Shown here: piece after piece, positions 16,355-23,248 of the stretch
How the letters are laid out: each line of letters begins with the position of its first letter
Numbering within the stretch: position 1 is the stretch's first letter
Source of the DNA: a virus
Reading direction: 5' to 3' (one strand)
Length of the DNA stretch: 35,496 bases
Virus record (IMG/VR): IMGVR_UViG_3300048924_000188
Span: 1 to 35,496 of that record
Made by a program: the position numbers and the translations under genes
The notes under the pieces: generated by a model
The model's database searches: none
What the model was told of the DNA's origin: nothing
Seen by the model: the letters and a program-made list of their open reading frames with translations, nothing else

Positions 16355-16522
16355 TTAAAAATCATCAATATTACCAAAGCACCATAAAAAATAACTGGAG
16401 TACCCCCCATTAACATTATCAACATATAGCCCATAAACTTTAAACAGCATCAACATTAAACCACACATCAACAACAAAAAACACATAAGACCAATGGGTT
16501 TATATTTTATTCTTCTTAACAT
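16355..16522 (-). CDS. Small hydrophobic ORF, possibly frameshifted
   Basis: ATG at 16522 with AAAGG about 8 nt upstream. The 55-residue product MLRRIKYKPIGLMCFLLLMC continues with a second hydrophobic patch, then stops. A run of six G (16403-16408, minus strand) falls in codons 38-40. Dropping one G would continue into a further hydrophobic segment (GALVILMIFNCLIVITLVLK), giving a two-helix membrane protein of about 80 residues. Either a truncated gene, a sequencing error or a slippage-controlled gene would explain this. It lies downstream of the structured RNA and its promoter in the same orientation. Function unknown. Confidence 0.4.
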   Translation of the reverse strand: MLRRIKYKPIGLMCFLLLMCGLMLMLFKVYGLYVDNVNGGYSSYFLWCFGNIDDF

Positions 16523-16799
16523 GCGAATGACCTTTAACTGTCAAATAAAATTAACTTTTAAAAAGTTAGAGTTAATCAAAGCTAACTCACACGCATAAAC
16601 TTTAGTTATGCCAAAAATGCCATAAAATTCAAAAAAACCTTTAGATGCTAAAATATAAGTTTAAATAAATTAATTTACTTTCAAAGAAATAACCGGGGTG
16701 GCGAAAGCGTACATTTAAACCGTATCGTATTGAATAAATTGCATTGCAACCTTAAAACAAAAACCTCATACCTTTTCAAAGGTAAGGGTTAAGAAATCA

Positions 16800-16944
16800 T
16801 CAAGCCAGTACGGTTAAGAATTACCAGTGATGAATTGTGGCGCCGGGTGCCTCCCGGTAATTCTTTGCCAGTCCAAAGAACTGCGAGCATACTGCAAGTT
16901 TGTATGACTGGTTCGCCCCTCCGCTTAGGGGGATTCACCACACT
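16800..16944 (-). ncRNA. Structured leader or antisense RNA (C4/CI-like candidate)
   Basis: Reading the minus strand from about 16944 there are successive hairpins: CCCCT/AGGGG (16916-16931), TTCTTTG/CAAAGAA (16861-16880) with a loop that reads GACTGG, and CCGGG/CCCGG (16843-16857). The loop GACTGG is complementary to CCAGTC at 16906-16911, which would form a pseudoknot. AAGAATTACC (16856-16865, minus) can instead pair with GGTAATTCTT (16816-16825, minus), excluding the second hairpin. Such mutually exclusive pairing after a good promoter suggests an attenuator or a self-targeting antisense RNA. It recalls the C4 RNA of P1 and the CI RNA of P4, but I assign that family only tentatively. Confidence 0.45.
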
Positions 16945-16947
16945 GAT

Positions 16948-16976
16948 AAGATATAAAAGAACATTACACCAGTCAA
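16948..16976 (-). promoter_or_regulatory. Sigma70 promoter of the S-V accessory unit
   Basis: On the minus strand TTGACT (16971-16976), a 17-nt spacer and TATCTT (16948-16953). A start near 16944-16941 puts the structured RNA at the 5' end. It makes the accessory unit independent of Ogr. Confidence 0.7.
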
Positions 16977-17327
16977 GAAAGAGGGGAGATGAGCACATTA
17001 ATAGCTTTATGACTCATCAATTATAAACAAACAACAATCCAAACCATTTAACGAGAACCACCCAAACAAAGAAGATATTCAAAAACCTTATTGGGAACTT
17101 TTAATTCATAAAAAAAAAGCCTAACAACACATTGTGATAGGCTTAAAAAATTAGGTTGCTTACCAGACATGAACTTCTGATGAAGCACTCTAAGCATAGC
17201 ATCATTTATCAGAATCATAACAATTTATCAGTGTGATTTTTTTTTGCCAAATCGAACTTTGAAAGCAGACTTCGCTTTACCCCAAATCATCCAGTGAAAA
17301 AATGTACTATCTGCCTGAAAAATCTAG
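16977..17327. other. Non-coding AT-rich part of the S-V insertion
   Basis: No credible gene is visible on either strand. The segment contains the S-operon terminator and the upstream region of the small-RNA promoter. The overall accessory insertion runs from about 15671 to 17327. The stretch 16523-16800 between the small RNA and the hydrophobic ORF also shows no gene and would be leader if the RNA reads through. Confidence 0.55.
17109..17150 (-). terminator. Terminator downstream of gene S
   Basis: AAGCCTA (17117-17123) and TAGGCTT (17138-17144) form a stem whose minus-strand side is followed by a long T run (A tract 17111-17118 on plus). It ends leftward late transcription from the O-S operon before the accessory unit begins. 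Confidence 0.8.
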
Positions 17328-17386
17328 ATTATTCATGGAAAAAGGATGCCGCCGGGCGAGGCCAGCGGCAATGGAACGGTGTTTTG
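17328..17386. repeat. Direct repeat, copy 2 (ancestral V start region)
   Basis: Imperfect 59-bp copy of 15612-15670, sharing ATTATTCATGG and AAAGGATGCCGCCGG. On the minus strand it still reads ATGAATAAT, the first codons of V, then departs into the insertion (stop after nine codons). This is the S-proximal side of the original S-V junction. Confidence 0.82.
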
Positions 17387-17404
17387 TGGTCGTTGTGACA
17401 ACGA

Positions 17405-17854
17405 TCAGCGAGTGAGGTGTTTAATTATCAGCGTCTCGACGAGCTGTTTAACCTCCCGGCTGAATCCGAGTAACTGGCGTTCTGGATATTGCACGTCCTT
17501 TGCATGCGTGTTTGGCCGGTCTTTTAGCCCGTACTGGTGAACGCGAGCGATGCGCTGCACTTTGCCGGTAAATTCCACCACTGCACTGTTTTCACGGCCA
17601 GTGGCTTTCATGTAACGGCTCGCGCGCAGCTTCTGAAACATCGCCCTTTTTATTCGCCCGGTCTTTGCCCTGAGCGGCTGGCGCTTTCGCGCCTGATACG
17701 GTGAGCCGTCCGGGGCTTTTTGCTGTTTGATGCGTTGCTGTTGCGACTTGCGCAGCTCCTTTGCAATCTCCCCGGCCAGCTTCCGACGTCCTGCCGGTGA
17801 CAGGGAAGCAAGTAACCCGGCGAGCTTGTCGTCAAAAGGCTTAAAGTCACTCAT
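17405..17854 (-). CDS. S: Tail completion protein gpS
   Basis: A 149-residue P2 gpS homologue of the phage virion morphogenesis family. It starts MSDFKPFDDKLAGLLASLSP and is basic in the middle (KELRKSQQQRIKQQKAPDGS, PYQARKRQPLRAKTGRIKRA). gpS with gpR completes the head-proximal end of the tail. It overlaps R by 8 bases and is the last gene of the O-S late operon. Confidence 0.94.
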   Translation of the reverse strand: MSDFKPFDDKLAGLLASLSPAGRRKLAGEIAKELRKSQQQRIKQQKAPDGSPYQARKRQPLRAKTGRIKRAMFQKLRASRYMKATGRENSAVVEFTGKVQRIARVHQYGLKDRPNTHAKDVQYPERQLLGFSREVKQLVETLIIKHLTR

Positions 17855-18314
17855 CCCACTTACTCACCAGTTCGCCGTTGATATAGAGCTCTTTTGGCCG
17901 GGTGACAGGCTCAGGCGGTGGCGGCTCCGGGGCATAGCTGACATGCAGCGCGCCGTTTTCCTCTTTGATGATGGTGCGCTCGGTGAGCTGCAGGCTGATG
18001 CTGATATCAACACTGTCCCCGTCGTTTAAATCCATCTGGAAACGGTAGCCCTTTTTGCGACCGTCATCGAGCGTGCAGATATCCGGCTGATTCTCACGCA
18101 GCCATGCGGCCACCGGCACGAATATCAAATCGGGGTCGCCCACAAAGTCACACACGATCACATTCAGTGTGTAAATCTTTTCGTGTGACAGCGTGGCCGC
18201 GAGCCGCGCATCGATATTGCCCTCATCGGCAAAGATACGCATCATTTCGGGGTTTGTTTCCAGTTGCGGTACGGCTTTAATCAGCGCTTCGCGCAGGCTG
18301 CGTGCTTTCTTCAT
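17847..18314 (-). CDS. R: Tail completion protein gpR
   Basis: A 155-residue P2 gpR homologue. I start at 18314 (MKKARSLREALIKAVPQLET) because it corresponds to the P2 N-terminus and AGGA lies about 9 nt upstream; the frame extends 11 codons further without a good start. It overlaps the lysC reading frame at its 5' end. Together with S it forms the tail terminator that joins the head. Confidence 0.91.
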   Translation of the reverse strand: MKKARSLREALIKAVPQLETNPEMMRIFADEGNIDARLAATLSHEKIYTLNVIVCDFVGDPDLIFVPVAAWLRENQPDICTLDDGRKKGYRFQMDLNDGDSVDISISLQLTERTIIKEENGALHVSYAPEPPPPEPVTRPKELYINGELVSKWDE

Positions 18315-18567
18315 CGAGTTTGTCCTGACAGTCTTTGACGGTTTCAACCTGCAGCGCGCAGGCGGCTAGCGCGTGCTCAAGCCTGCGAATATCGGCGCTC
18401 AGGTCGCCATTAGTGGCCGGGTCGCTTCCCGGCATCGGGCAATAGCTCACCTTCGGGCAGGCGCTGTAAACAATGACCGGCGGAGGCGCAACCGGCGCGG
18501 GTGTGCAGCCGACGCACAACATCAGGCAGCTCAGTGCTGTACCAGCGGCGTAAGGTTTCATTCTCAT
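18277..18567 (-). CDS. lysC: Outer-membrane spanin lipoprotein LysC (Rz1-like)
   Basis: A 96-residue lipoprotein whose first part lies inside lysB in another frame, the nested arrangement of P2 spanins. N-terminal MRMKPYAAGTALSCLMLCVG is a type II signal peptide with the lipobox cysteine at 21, followed by a proline-rich segment (TPAPVAPPPV) as in Rz1 proteins. Start at 18567 is backed by GAGG 7-8 nt upstream. The C-terminal part extends past lysB and overlaps the start of R. Bound to LysB it fuses the two membranes in the last step of lysis. Confidence 0.87.
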   Translation of the reverse strand: MRMKPYAAGTALSCLMLCVGCTPAPVAPPPVIVYSACPKVSYCPMPGSDPATNGDLSADIRRLEHALAACALQVETVKDCQDKLDEESTQPARSAD

Positions 18568-18835
18568 TTATCAGCCTCGTAATGGTTTCTTCACGCCGCA
18601 CGGCCATCGCACCGGCGGACAGCAGTTCGCCGCGTAAACTGACCTGCGCGGCTTCATTTCGCCTGGCAATGCCCTGCGAAACGGAAAGCTGATTTTTCAG
18701 CATTCCGATCGCGGTTTTTTGTTCGGTGGCGACCCTGTTTGCCCGTTCAAACGAGCGCGTCAGGTTGCCGTTTTCATGACGCAGCCAGAGCACAACAGCC
18801 ATAAGCGCGGCCAGTAAAAACAACATCACTTTCAT
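18410..18835 (-). CDS. lysB: Inner-membrane spanin LysB (Rz-like)
   Basis: A 141-residue protein with an N-terminal membrane anchor (VMLFLLAALMAVVLWL, residues 3-18) and a long helical, charged periplasmic segment (about 20-110), the layout of Rz-type i-spanins. Its start overlaps the endolysin stop by four bases. The lysC gene is nested within its 3' half. No separate lysA-like antiholin gene stands between the endolysin and lysB, unlike P2. Confidence 0.88.
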   Translation of the reverse strand: MKVMLFLLAALMAVVLWLRHENGNLTRSFERANRVATEQKTAIGMLKNQLSVSQGIARRNEAAQVSLRGELLSAGAMAVRREETITRLINENETLRRWYSTELPDVVRRLHTRAGCASAGHCLQRLPEGELLPDAGKRPGH

Positions 18836-19341
18836 TGAATCCCCCTGAGGCAGTAGGCACGCTCACGCGCGCGGCGATTTTCCAGCCCTTTGTTAATTTC
18901 ACCGTTCACGTAAACCCAGCGGGTAAGCTGGTCGCACGCCTGCGGCCATTGCTGGCGTTTGATAAACGAGACCAGCGTCGACCGGCAGGCCGCGCCGGTT
19001 CCCACGTTGAATGAGAAGCTGACCAGCGCGTCGTAAACCTGCGGCGGCATTTTCATCGGCGCGCATACGGCCAGACGTTTCTCGACGTTCAGCACATCCG
19101 CGACGAGGTTCGCCGCCGCCTGCCGCTCGGTGATTTCCCCCTTTGGCACGACGCCTGCAGTGTGGCCGATGCCCGACGTCCACACTCCCGCGCTGCACTG
19201 GTAAGGCGTCAGGCGACAACCTTCGAGGTCGGCAATCAGCGCCAGCCCCCCGGGCGAGGTGTTAAGCAGACGAAAGTCAGGCATCAGCGCTGCCAGCGCC
19301 AGCACGGCGGCCACACTGCATTTTTTAACGATTGATTTCAC
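18832..19341 (-). CDS. lyz: SAR endolysin, P1 Lyz-type lysozyme
   Basis: A 169-residue GH24 lysozyme. The catalytic residues fit E-x8-C-x5-T: E40, C49 and T55 in LEGCRLTPYQCSAGVWTSGI. The N-terminus has a weakly hydrophobic segment (SVAAVLALAALM, residues 9-20) after KK, without a clear cleavage site, typical of a signal-arrest-release anchor. Cysteines C8, C42 and C49 correspond in spacing to C13, C44 and C51 of P1 Lyz, where a C44-C51 disulfide cages the active site until the SAR cysteine isomerises it. It replaces the cytoplasmic gpK of P2 in the lysis slot. Its start overlaps the holin stop. Confidence 0.9.
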   Translation of the reverse strand: MKSIVKKCSVAAVLALAALMPDFRLLNTSPGGLALIADLEGCRLTPYQCSAGVWTSGIGHTAGVVPKGEITERQAAANLVADVLNVEKRLAVCAPMKMPPQVYDALVSFSFNVGTGAACRSTLVSFIKRQQWPQACDQLTRWVYVNGEINKGLENRRARERAYCLRGIQ

Positions 19342-19534
19342 GAATAGCCCCTTTATCGAGTCCGAGCGATGTCAGATAGAGGTACGTCTTGCGCTTAAAC
19401 CAGTAGTTCGTCAGCGCGGTAAAAATGGCGCATCCGCCGCCCACGTAAAGCGCCATCTTTTCGGGGGACATTGCCCCGACATACGCCAGCCCCACGGCCA
19501 GCCAGTAGGCGATAAACGTGGTGATTTTTTCCAT
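19325..19534 (-). CDS. Y: Holin, two-helix class II
   Basis: A 69-residue protein starting at 19534 (MEKITTFIAYWLAVGLAYVG), 2 bp after the X stop with GGGAC/TGAG as RBS. Two membrane helices (about 6-22 and 29-47) and a charged C-terminus (KRKTYLYLTSLGLDKGAIRE) indicate a class II holin. It differs from P2 gpY (three helices). With a SAR endolysin downstream it could act as a pinholin that only depolarises the membrane. That is inference. Confidence 0.82.
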   Translation of the reverse strand: MEKITTFIAYWLAVGLAYVGAMSPEKMALYVGGGCAIFTALTNYWFKRKTYLYLTSLGLDKGAIREINR

Positions 19535-19536
19535 AC

Positions 19537-19740
19537 TCAGTCCCATAGATTCACCGTTTCGGTTCTGGCCGCGCTCTCGGTCTCGGGCAGCTCTACTGCC
19601 GTGCCGTGCGGCAGGATCACTCCGAGCTCAGACAGGCCTGGATTAGCCTCTAGGACGGTTTCGACCACTCCCTCAGTGCGCCCGTAGTACCGGGCGCAAA
19701 TCGCGTCGAGGGTGTCGCCCTGCAGCGCATACGCTTTCAT
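19537..19740 (-). CDS. X: Tail protein gpX
   Basis: A 67-residue P2 gpX homologue, starting at 19740 with MKAYALQGDTLDAICARYYG and ending AARTETVNLWD, near identical in plan to the P2 protein. The LysM-like fold is implied in tail assembly. The frame is open 23 codons further upstream inside L, but the P2 start is chosen. It overlaps the L stop. Confidence 0.94.
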   Translation of the reverse strand: MKAYALQGDTLDAICARYYGRTEGVVETVLEANPGLSELGVILPHGTAVELPETESAARTETVNLWD

Positions 19741-20246
19741 CAGATTTGTCCCACAATGCAGCGCGCTTTGTCCTGGATGCGCGCCACAGACCAACGCATA
19801 TCCCGCCACATTTCATCGATAGTGCTGTCGATGCTGTCGGCTTTTTTGTCCCCTTTGGCGGTCGCATCCACGCCGCGAAAACGCTCATACAGCGTGGCCG
19901 TCGTCATCGAACACACGGCGTTGAAGTAGTGGAAAACGCGCACGCTCTCGCCGTCGAGCTTGTCCGTCGGGACATCCGCCAGCGTGGCGTAACCGGCATC
20001 GAGCTGACTTTTGCGCCAGTCGCTCAGCTCCGCGTTAGTCTCCGCGATCGCGGTCTTAATCGCCCGGCGCAGGCGAACGGGGGAAACGGTCTGCTCCAGT
20101 CGCATTTCTTCCCGCACGCGCTTCGGATCCACGTCAGGAAAAAACGGGGTGTTTTTGATTACCGGCTCGCTCACGCCCGGTGGCGGTATCACCACGCCCG
20201 GCACATCCTGCGGCTCTTTTTTTGGCTCAATAATCAGCGTCGTCAT
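19740..20246 (-). CDS. L: Head completion protein gpL
   Basis: A 168-residue P2 gpL homologue. The N-terminal third is proline-rich (VPGVVIPPPGVSEPVI), followed by FFPDVDPKRVREEMRLEQTV and a helical C-terminal domain (YERFRGVDATAKGDKKADSI). gpL completes the head and joins it to the tail. It lies between M and X as in P2. Confidence 0.94.
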   Translation of the reverse strand: MTTLIIEPKKEPQDVPGVVIPPPGVSEPVIKNTPFFPDVDPKRVREEMRLEQTVSPVRLRRAIKTAIAETNAELSDWRKSQLDAGYATLADVPTDKLDGESVRVFHYFNAVCSMTTATLYERFRGVDATAKGDKKADSIDSTIDEMWRDMRWSVARIQDKARCIVGQI

Positions 20247-20345
20247 GACAACCTCGGGTAATGGGTGGGCGGTGGACGCCGGTCGCAGTCAGGGCAATTA
20301 ATACCCGCATTGACCGGCGTGCCGCCCGGCTCGGGGAGCGCTCGG

Positions 20346-21101
20346 TTAACCAGCGGCTTTTGCCGCCTTTGGTGGACGCCCGCGCCGTGCCGCCGGTTTA
20401 GCGGCAGGCTTGCGCGTGCGCGGTTGAGTCGTTTTGGTTTTCGGTGCCGGTTCGGGTTTTGGCCTGAGCTGGCGCTCTAGCTGCTCAATGTCTTTTCGAA
20501 CGCCGATGGTGCTCTCTAACTGGATCGCACGCTGCAGGTGCGCCAGCGCCTCCGGTAGTTGCTCCGCATCACGCAGCACGTAGCCGGTGATTTTGTGCAG
20601 CTTCGCGCGCACGATGTCGGGCATATCCGCGCGCTCGGTCAGCGCGAGGGTGTCGAGCAGGTTCGACAGTTCGACCGGCTGTTTCGCACCGCGCAGGCGT
20701 TGCGCGGCCAGTGCCACTTCTTCGGCCAGCAGGCACGGCGTCGGACGGCGACCGACCGGCATGGTGAGGCCGTAGGTCATGGCGTAACGGGCGATTTCCA
20801 GCGCCCCGGCGATATCGTCAGCATCGAGACGCCAGAGCATCACCGTCATGACGATGTCATCCTGTGCGCCTTTGCCGTTTTCGAGGACGCCAGCGACCCA
20901 CGGCAGATAGAACGGCAACAGCTCGCGCTTTTTCGCGGCTTTGCGCTCTTTGGAGCTGATTTGTTTTAGCGTGCGGTTGTCTGCGGCCAGCTTAACGAGC
21001 ATCTGCTCATAGGCAGTTGCATTGCGCAGCGGGACAGCAGCCCGCCGCGCTGTTTCAGAGGCCGAGACCCGCATCATGTGACGCTCTGCGGGACTCGTCA
21101 T
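20346..21101 (-). CDS. M: Terminase small subunit gpM
   Basis: A 251-residue P2 gpM homologue, the cos-recognising endonuclease/small terminase subunit. It begins MTSPAERHMMRVSASETARR and contains FYLPWVAGVLENGKGAQDDI and the ALEIARYAMTYGLTMPVGRR segment. The Ala/Lys/Arg-rich tail (RTRKPAAKPAARRGRPPKAA) resembles an AT-hook and is of low complexity. It follows N with a 3-bp gap. Its DNA target is the cos region at about 28.2 kb. Confidence 0.94.
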   Translation of the reverse strand: MTSPAERHMMRVSASETARRAAVPLRNATAYEQMLVKLAADNRTLKQISSKERKAAKKRELLPFYLPWVAGVLENGKGAQDDIVMTVMLWRLDADDIAGALEIARYAMTYGLTMPVGRRPTPCLLAEEVALAAQRLRGAKQPVELSNLLDTLALTERADMPDIVRAKLHKITGYVLRDAEQLPEALAHLQRAIQLESTIGVRKDIEQLERQLRPKPEPAPKTKTTQPRTRKPAAKPAARRGRPPKAAKAAG

Positions 21102-21104
21102 GGC

Positions 21105-22172
21105 TTACTCTCCGCTTTCCGGTGCTGCAGGTGCGGTGAAGTCACCGAGCTTGATGTTTTCAATCAGGCAACCGGCGGCGTAAGCCTCGACCACATAGTC
21201 AACATTCATTGACTCGTAGTTTTCGATGCGGTCTTTCTTCGGGTTTTCGATGATGCTGCGACGGTGCGCGTCATCCATGAAGTAGACAGACAGGTTGTCG
21301 AGACGCGTCACCATCAGCGCATCTGCCGGGAAGTAAGGCACGCGCACGGCTGGCAGGTTGCCGATTCGCTTCTGGCTGATGATGATGTCAGCGGCCAGCG
21401 ACTCGGTGTTTGCCTGCTCTTTGTTGACGATCGGGAAATATTTATCCGCCATCAGCTTACGGCCAGTGATGACAACCAGCTCCGGGTCATCCTGATAAAT
21501 CTCGTCAATCAGGTTGCCGGTGGCATCCATGACCAGCGCATCGAGGTTCGCATAGTCGCCGTTTTTACCCACTCGGATCACTTCAGAAATCACCGCACCT
21601 TCTTCGTCAGTGATTTTTGACATCACGCGCGCTGGCGCTTCATTGCGGTACTTCTGCAGCCAGCCGATCGCCACGTCCTGCAGCATCGGATTCTTTTTGC
21701 GGTCGGACGTTGCCGCGCGCTCGATGCCGTTGAAACCGGCCATGATGAAATCGAGGGACTGACGTTTGATGATGGCGTCACGGATACGGGTCTGGAAGTC
21801 CTGGAATCGCGCCCACAGGTCGAGCTGTTTGTAGCGGATATGGAAGTCAAAGTTAATCTGGTCGCACTCGTATTTATTGGACTCCAGCGCGGTAAAGTCA
21901 GCGGTCTTACGCTCATCATCACCGGCGGTGTCGGCGGTGCTCGCAATCGTACCGTTAACGCCGACGCCGACTTTCTCGCCTTTCAGCTCGTCAACCGGCA
22001 CGATGTTGATTTTGGTCAGAAACGCGGATGACATCTGCAGGGTAGTCATCAGGGTTTGCGTGACCGACGGCTCGACAGTGAATTTCTTCGCCACGTCATC
22101 GGTGGAAATACCGTTCAGCTCCGCGACGCGGGACAGGTAGGCATTAAATTTGAAACGGGTATCTTTACGCAT
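21105..22172 (-). CDS. N: Major capsid protein gpN
   Basis: A 355-residue P2 gpN homologue with HK97 fold. I start at 22172 (MRKDTRFKFNAYLSRVAELN), the P2 start, not 13 codons upstream. Strongly conserved stretches include KFTVEPSVTQTLMTTLQMSS and QINFDFHIRYKQLDLWARFQ, and GNLPAVRVPYFPADALMVTR near residue 280. The prohead protease encoded by O removes N-terminal residues during maturation in P2. Confidence 0.96.
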   Translation of the reverse strand: MRKDTRFKFNAYLSRVAELNGISTDDVAKKFTVEPSVTQTLMTTLQMSSAFLTKINIVPVDELKGEKVGVGVNGTIASTADTAGDDERKTADFTALESNKYECDQINFDFHIRYKQLDLWARFQDFQTRIRDAIIKRQSLDFIMAGFNGIERAATSDRKKNPMLQDVAIGWLQKYRNEAPARVMSKITDEEGAVISEVIRVGKNGDYANLDALVMDATGNLIDEIYQDDPELVVITGRKLMADKYFPIVNKEQANTESLAADIIISQKRIGNLPAVRVPYFPADALMVTRLDNLSVYFMDDAHRRSIIENPKKDRIENYESMNVDYVVEAYAAGCLIENIKLGDFTAPAAPESGE

Positions 22173-22227
22173 GGTTATTCCTGTTCGGGTAAAAGAGTTC
22201 AGGCCGGGCAACGCGCCCGGCTCGTTA

Positions 22228-23082
22228 TCAGCAGTTGGTCAGCAGCTCGTCGCCCGTACCGCCTTTTGAAAGTTCGCGGCGCGGCTGGCGCTGGCTTTCG
22301 GTGCTGTCGAGGGAGCTTTTCAGGGAGTTATACGCCTGCGCGTTTTCATCGACTTTGCTGGTCACGTCCTGCTTAAACTGCGCAAAAGCGGTCTCCAGCT
22401 CGGTGACGCGCTGGTCGGTGGCGCTGAAATTGGTTTGCACCTGCTCGGTAACGGTGGTCACCGCCTCATGCACATCGGCGAAACGGGCGTCATCGCTGGC
22501 CTGCTTACGGCCAAAAATGGCTTTAACCTTATCGGTCAGGTTGTTGAACATGGTGTCGGGAACGTCCTCAAACTCCAGCTCAGCCAGTGAGGCCACAGAA
22601 AAAACGTCGTCCGGCTGGTCTTTTTTACCGGCGAGCGGGTTTTGCGCGGCGCGGCTGCAGAATTCGAGGTATTCCGTACCGAGGCTAGCCGGGTCATCGG
22701 TGACGGCCAGGCCAACGAGGTAACATTTACCGCTGTTGGCAAAGTTCGGGCGGATCTCCATGGAGGTGTAAACCTTCTGCCCGGCCTTAACCATGCTGAC
22801 CAGCTCGTCGAGCGGCTGGATTTTGCCAAACAGCGCTTTTTTGCCATCGAGCGCAGAGCCATCGCTGATAATCTCCGCCTTAAGCTCGGTTACATCGCCA
22901 TAACGTTTAAACTGGCTGTCGGGCATCAGCCCTCGGATATGTTCGAGGTTAATTCGGCAGCCGTAGACGCGCGGGTCGAACGTATCGGCCATATCCTGAA
23001 TATCATCGCCGCTGATGACGCGGCCATCGCAGGTGTCACCCTCGACGCCGATACGAAACCATTTAGAAACTTTCTTTGCCAT
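22228..23082 (-). CDS. O: Capsid scaffold and protease gpO
   Basis: A 284-residue P2 gpO homologue: an N-terminal serine protease (about 1-140, with INLEHIRGLMPDS containing the catalytic His) and a C-terminal helical scaffold (about 195-280). SKWFRIGVEGDTCDGRVISG and YTSMEIRPNFANSGKCYLVG are family marks. Length equals that of P2 O (284). It is the first gene of the leftward O-S operon, facing P across a shared control region. Confidence 0.95.
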   Translation of the reverse strand: MAKKVSKWFRIGVEGDTCDGRVISGDDIQDMADTFDPRVYGCRINLEHIRGLMPDSQFKRYGDVTELKAEIISDGSALDGKKALFGKIQPLDELVSMVKAGQKVYTSMEIRPNFANSGKCYLVGLAVTDDPASLGTEYLEFCSRAAQNPLAGKKDQPDDVFSVASLAELEFEDVPDTMFNNLTDKVKAIFGRKQASDDARFADVHEAVTTVTEQVQTNFSATDQRVTELETAFAQFKQDVTSKVDENAQAYNSLKSSLDSTESQRQPRRELSKGGTGDELLTNC

Positions 23083-23161
23083 TGTTCAGGTGTCCTGATG
23101 TTGGGTTTTCGGGTCGGGTTTAGTTTCCCGACTCTGACCCGTATCAGCCACCGCTTGCGCT

Positions 23162-23184
23162 CCTGTTAGATCTGATACAACAGG
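23162..23184. promoter_or_regulatory. Candidate Ogr site between divergent late genes O and P
   Basis: CCTGTT and AACAGG form dyad symmetry around an 11-bp centre in the 166-bp O-P interval. The P2 Ogr target is described as a TGT/ACA dyad about 55 bp upstream of late promoters, and here the gap between the TGT and ACA elements is 13 bp (12 in P2). Spacing and symmetry are close, but I did not identify the -10 elements. Confidence 0.4.
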
Positions 23185-23248
23185 CACTTAGCGCGAATAA
23201 CACCCCATTTCCTTAGCCTTGCCACGTAATACCAAAAACGAGGCAAGC

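Noticed and set aside
16789-16998. A 69-codon leftward ORF across the structured RNA
   Set aside because: Its frame runs through the promoter and all hairpins, lacks an RBS, and has no protein-like pattern.
15671-17327. Retron or reverse transcriptase locus, as found in the orf30 slot of other P2-like phages
   Set aside because: No reverse transcriptase motif (such as YADD) or large ORF is visible in any frame. The structured RNA alone does not justify calling it a retron.
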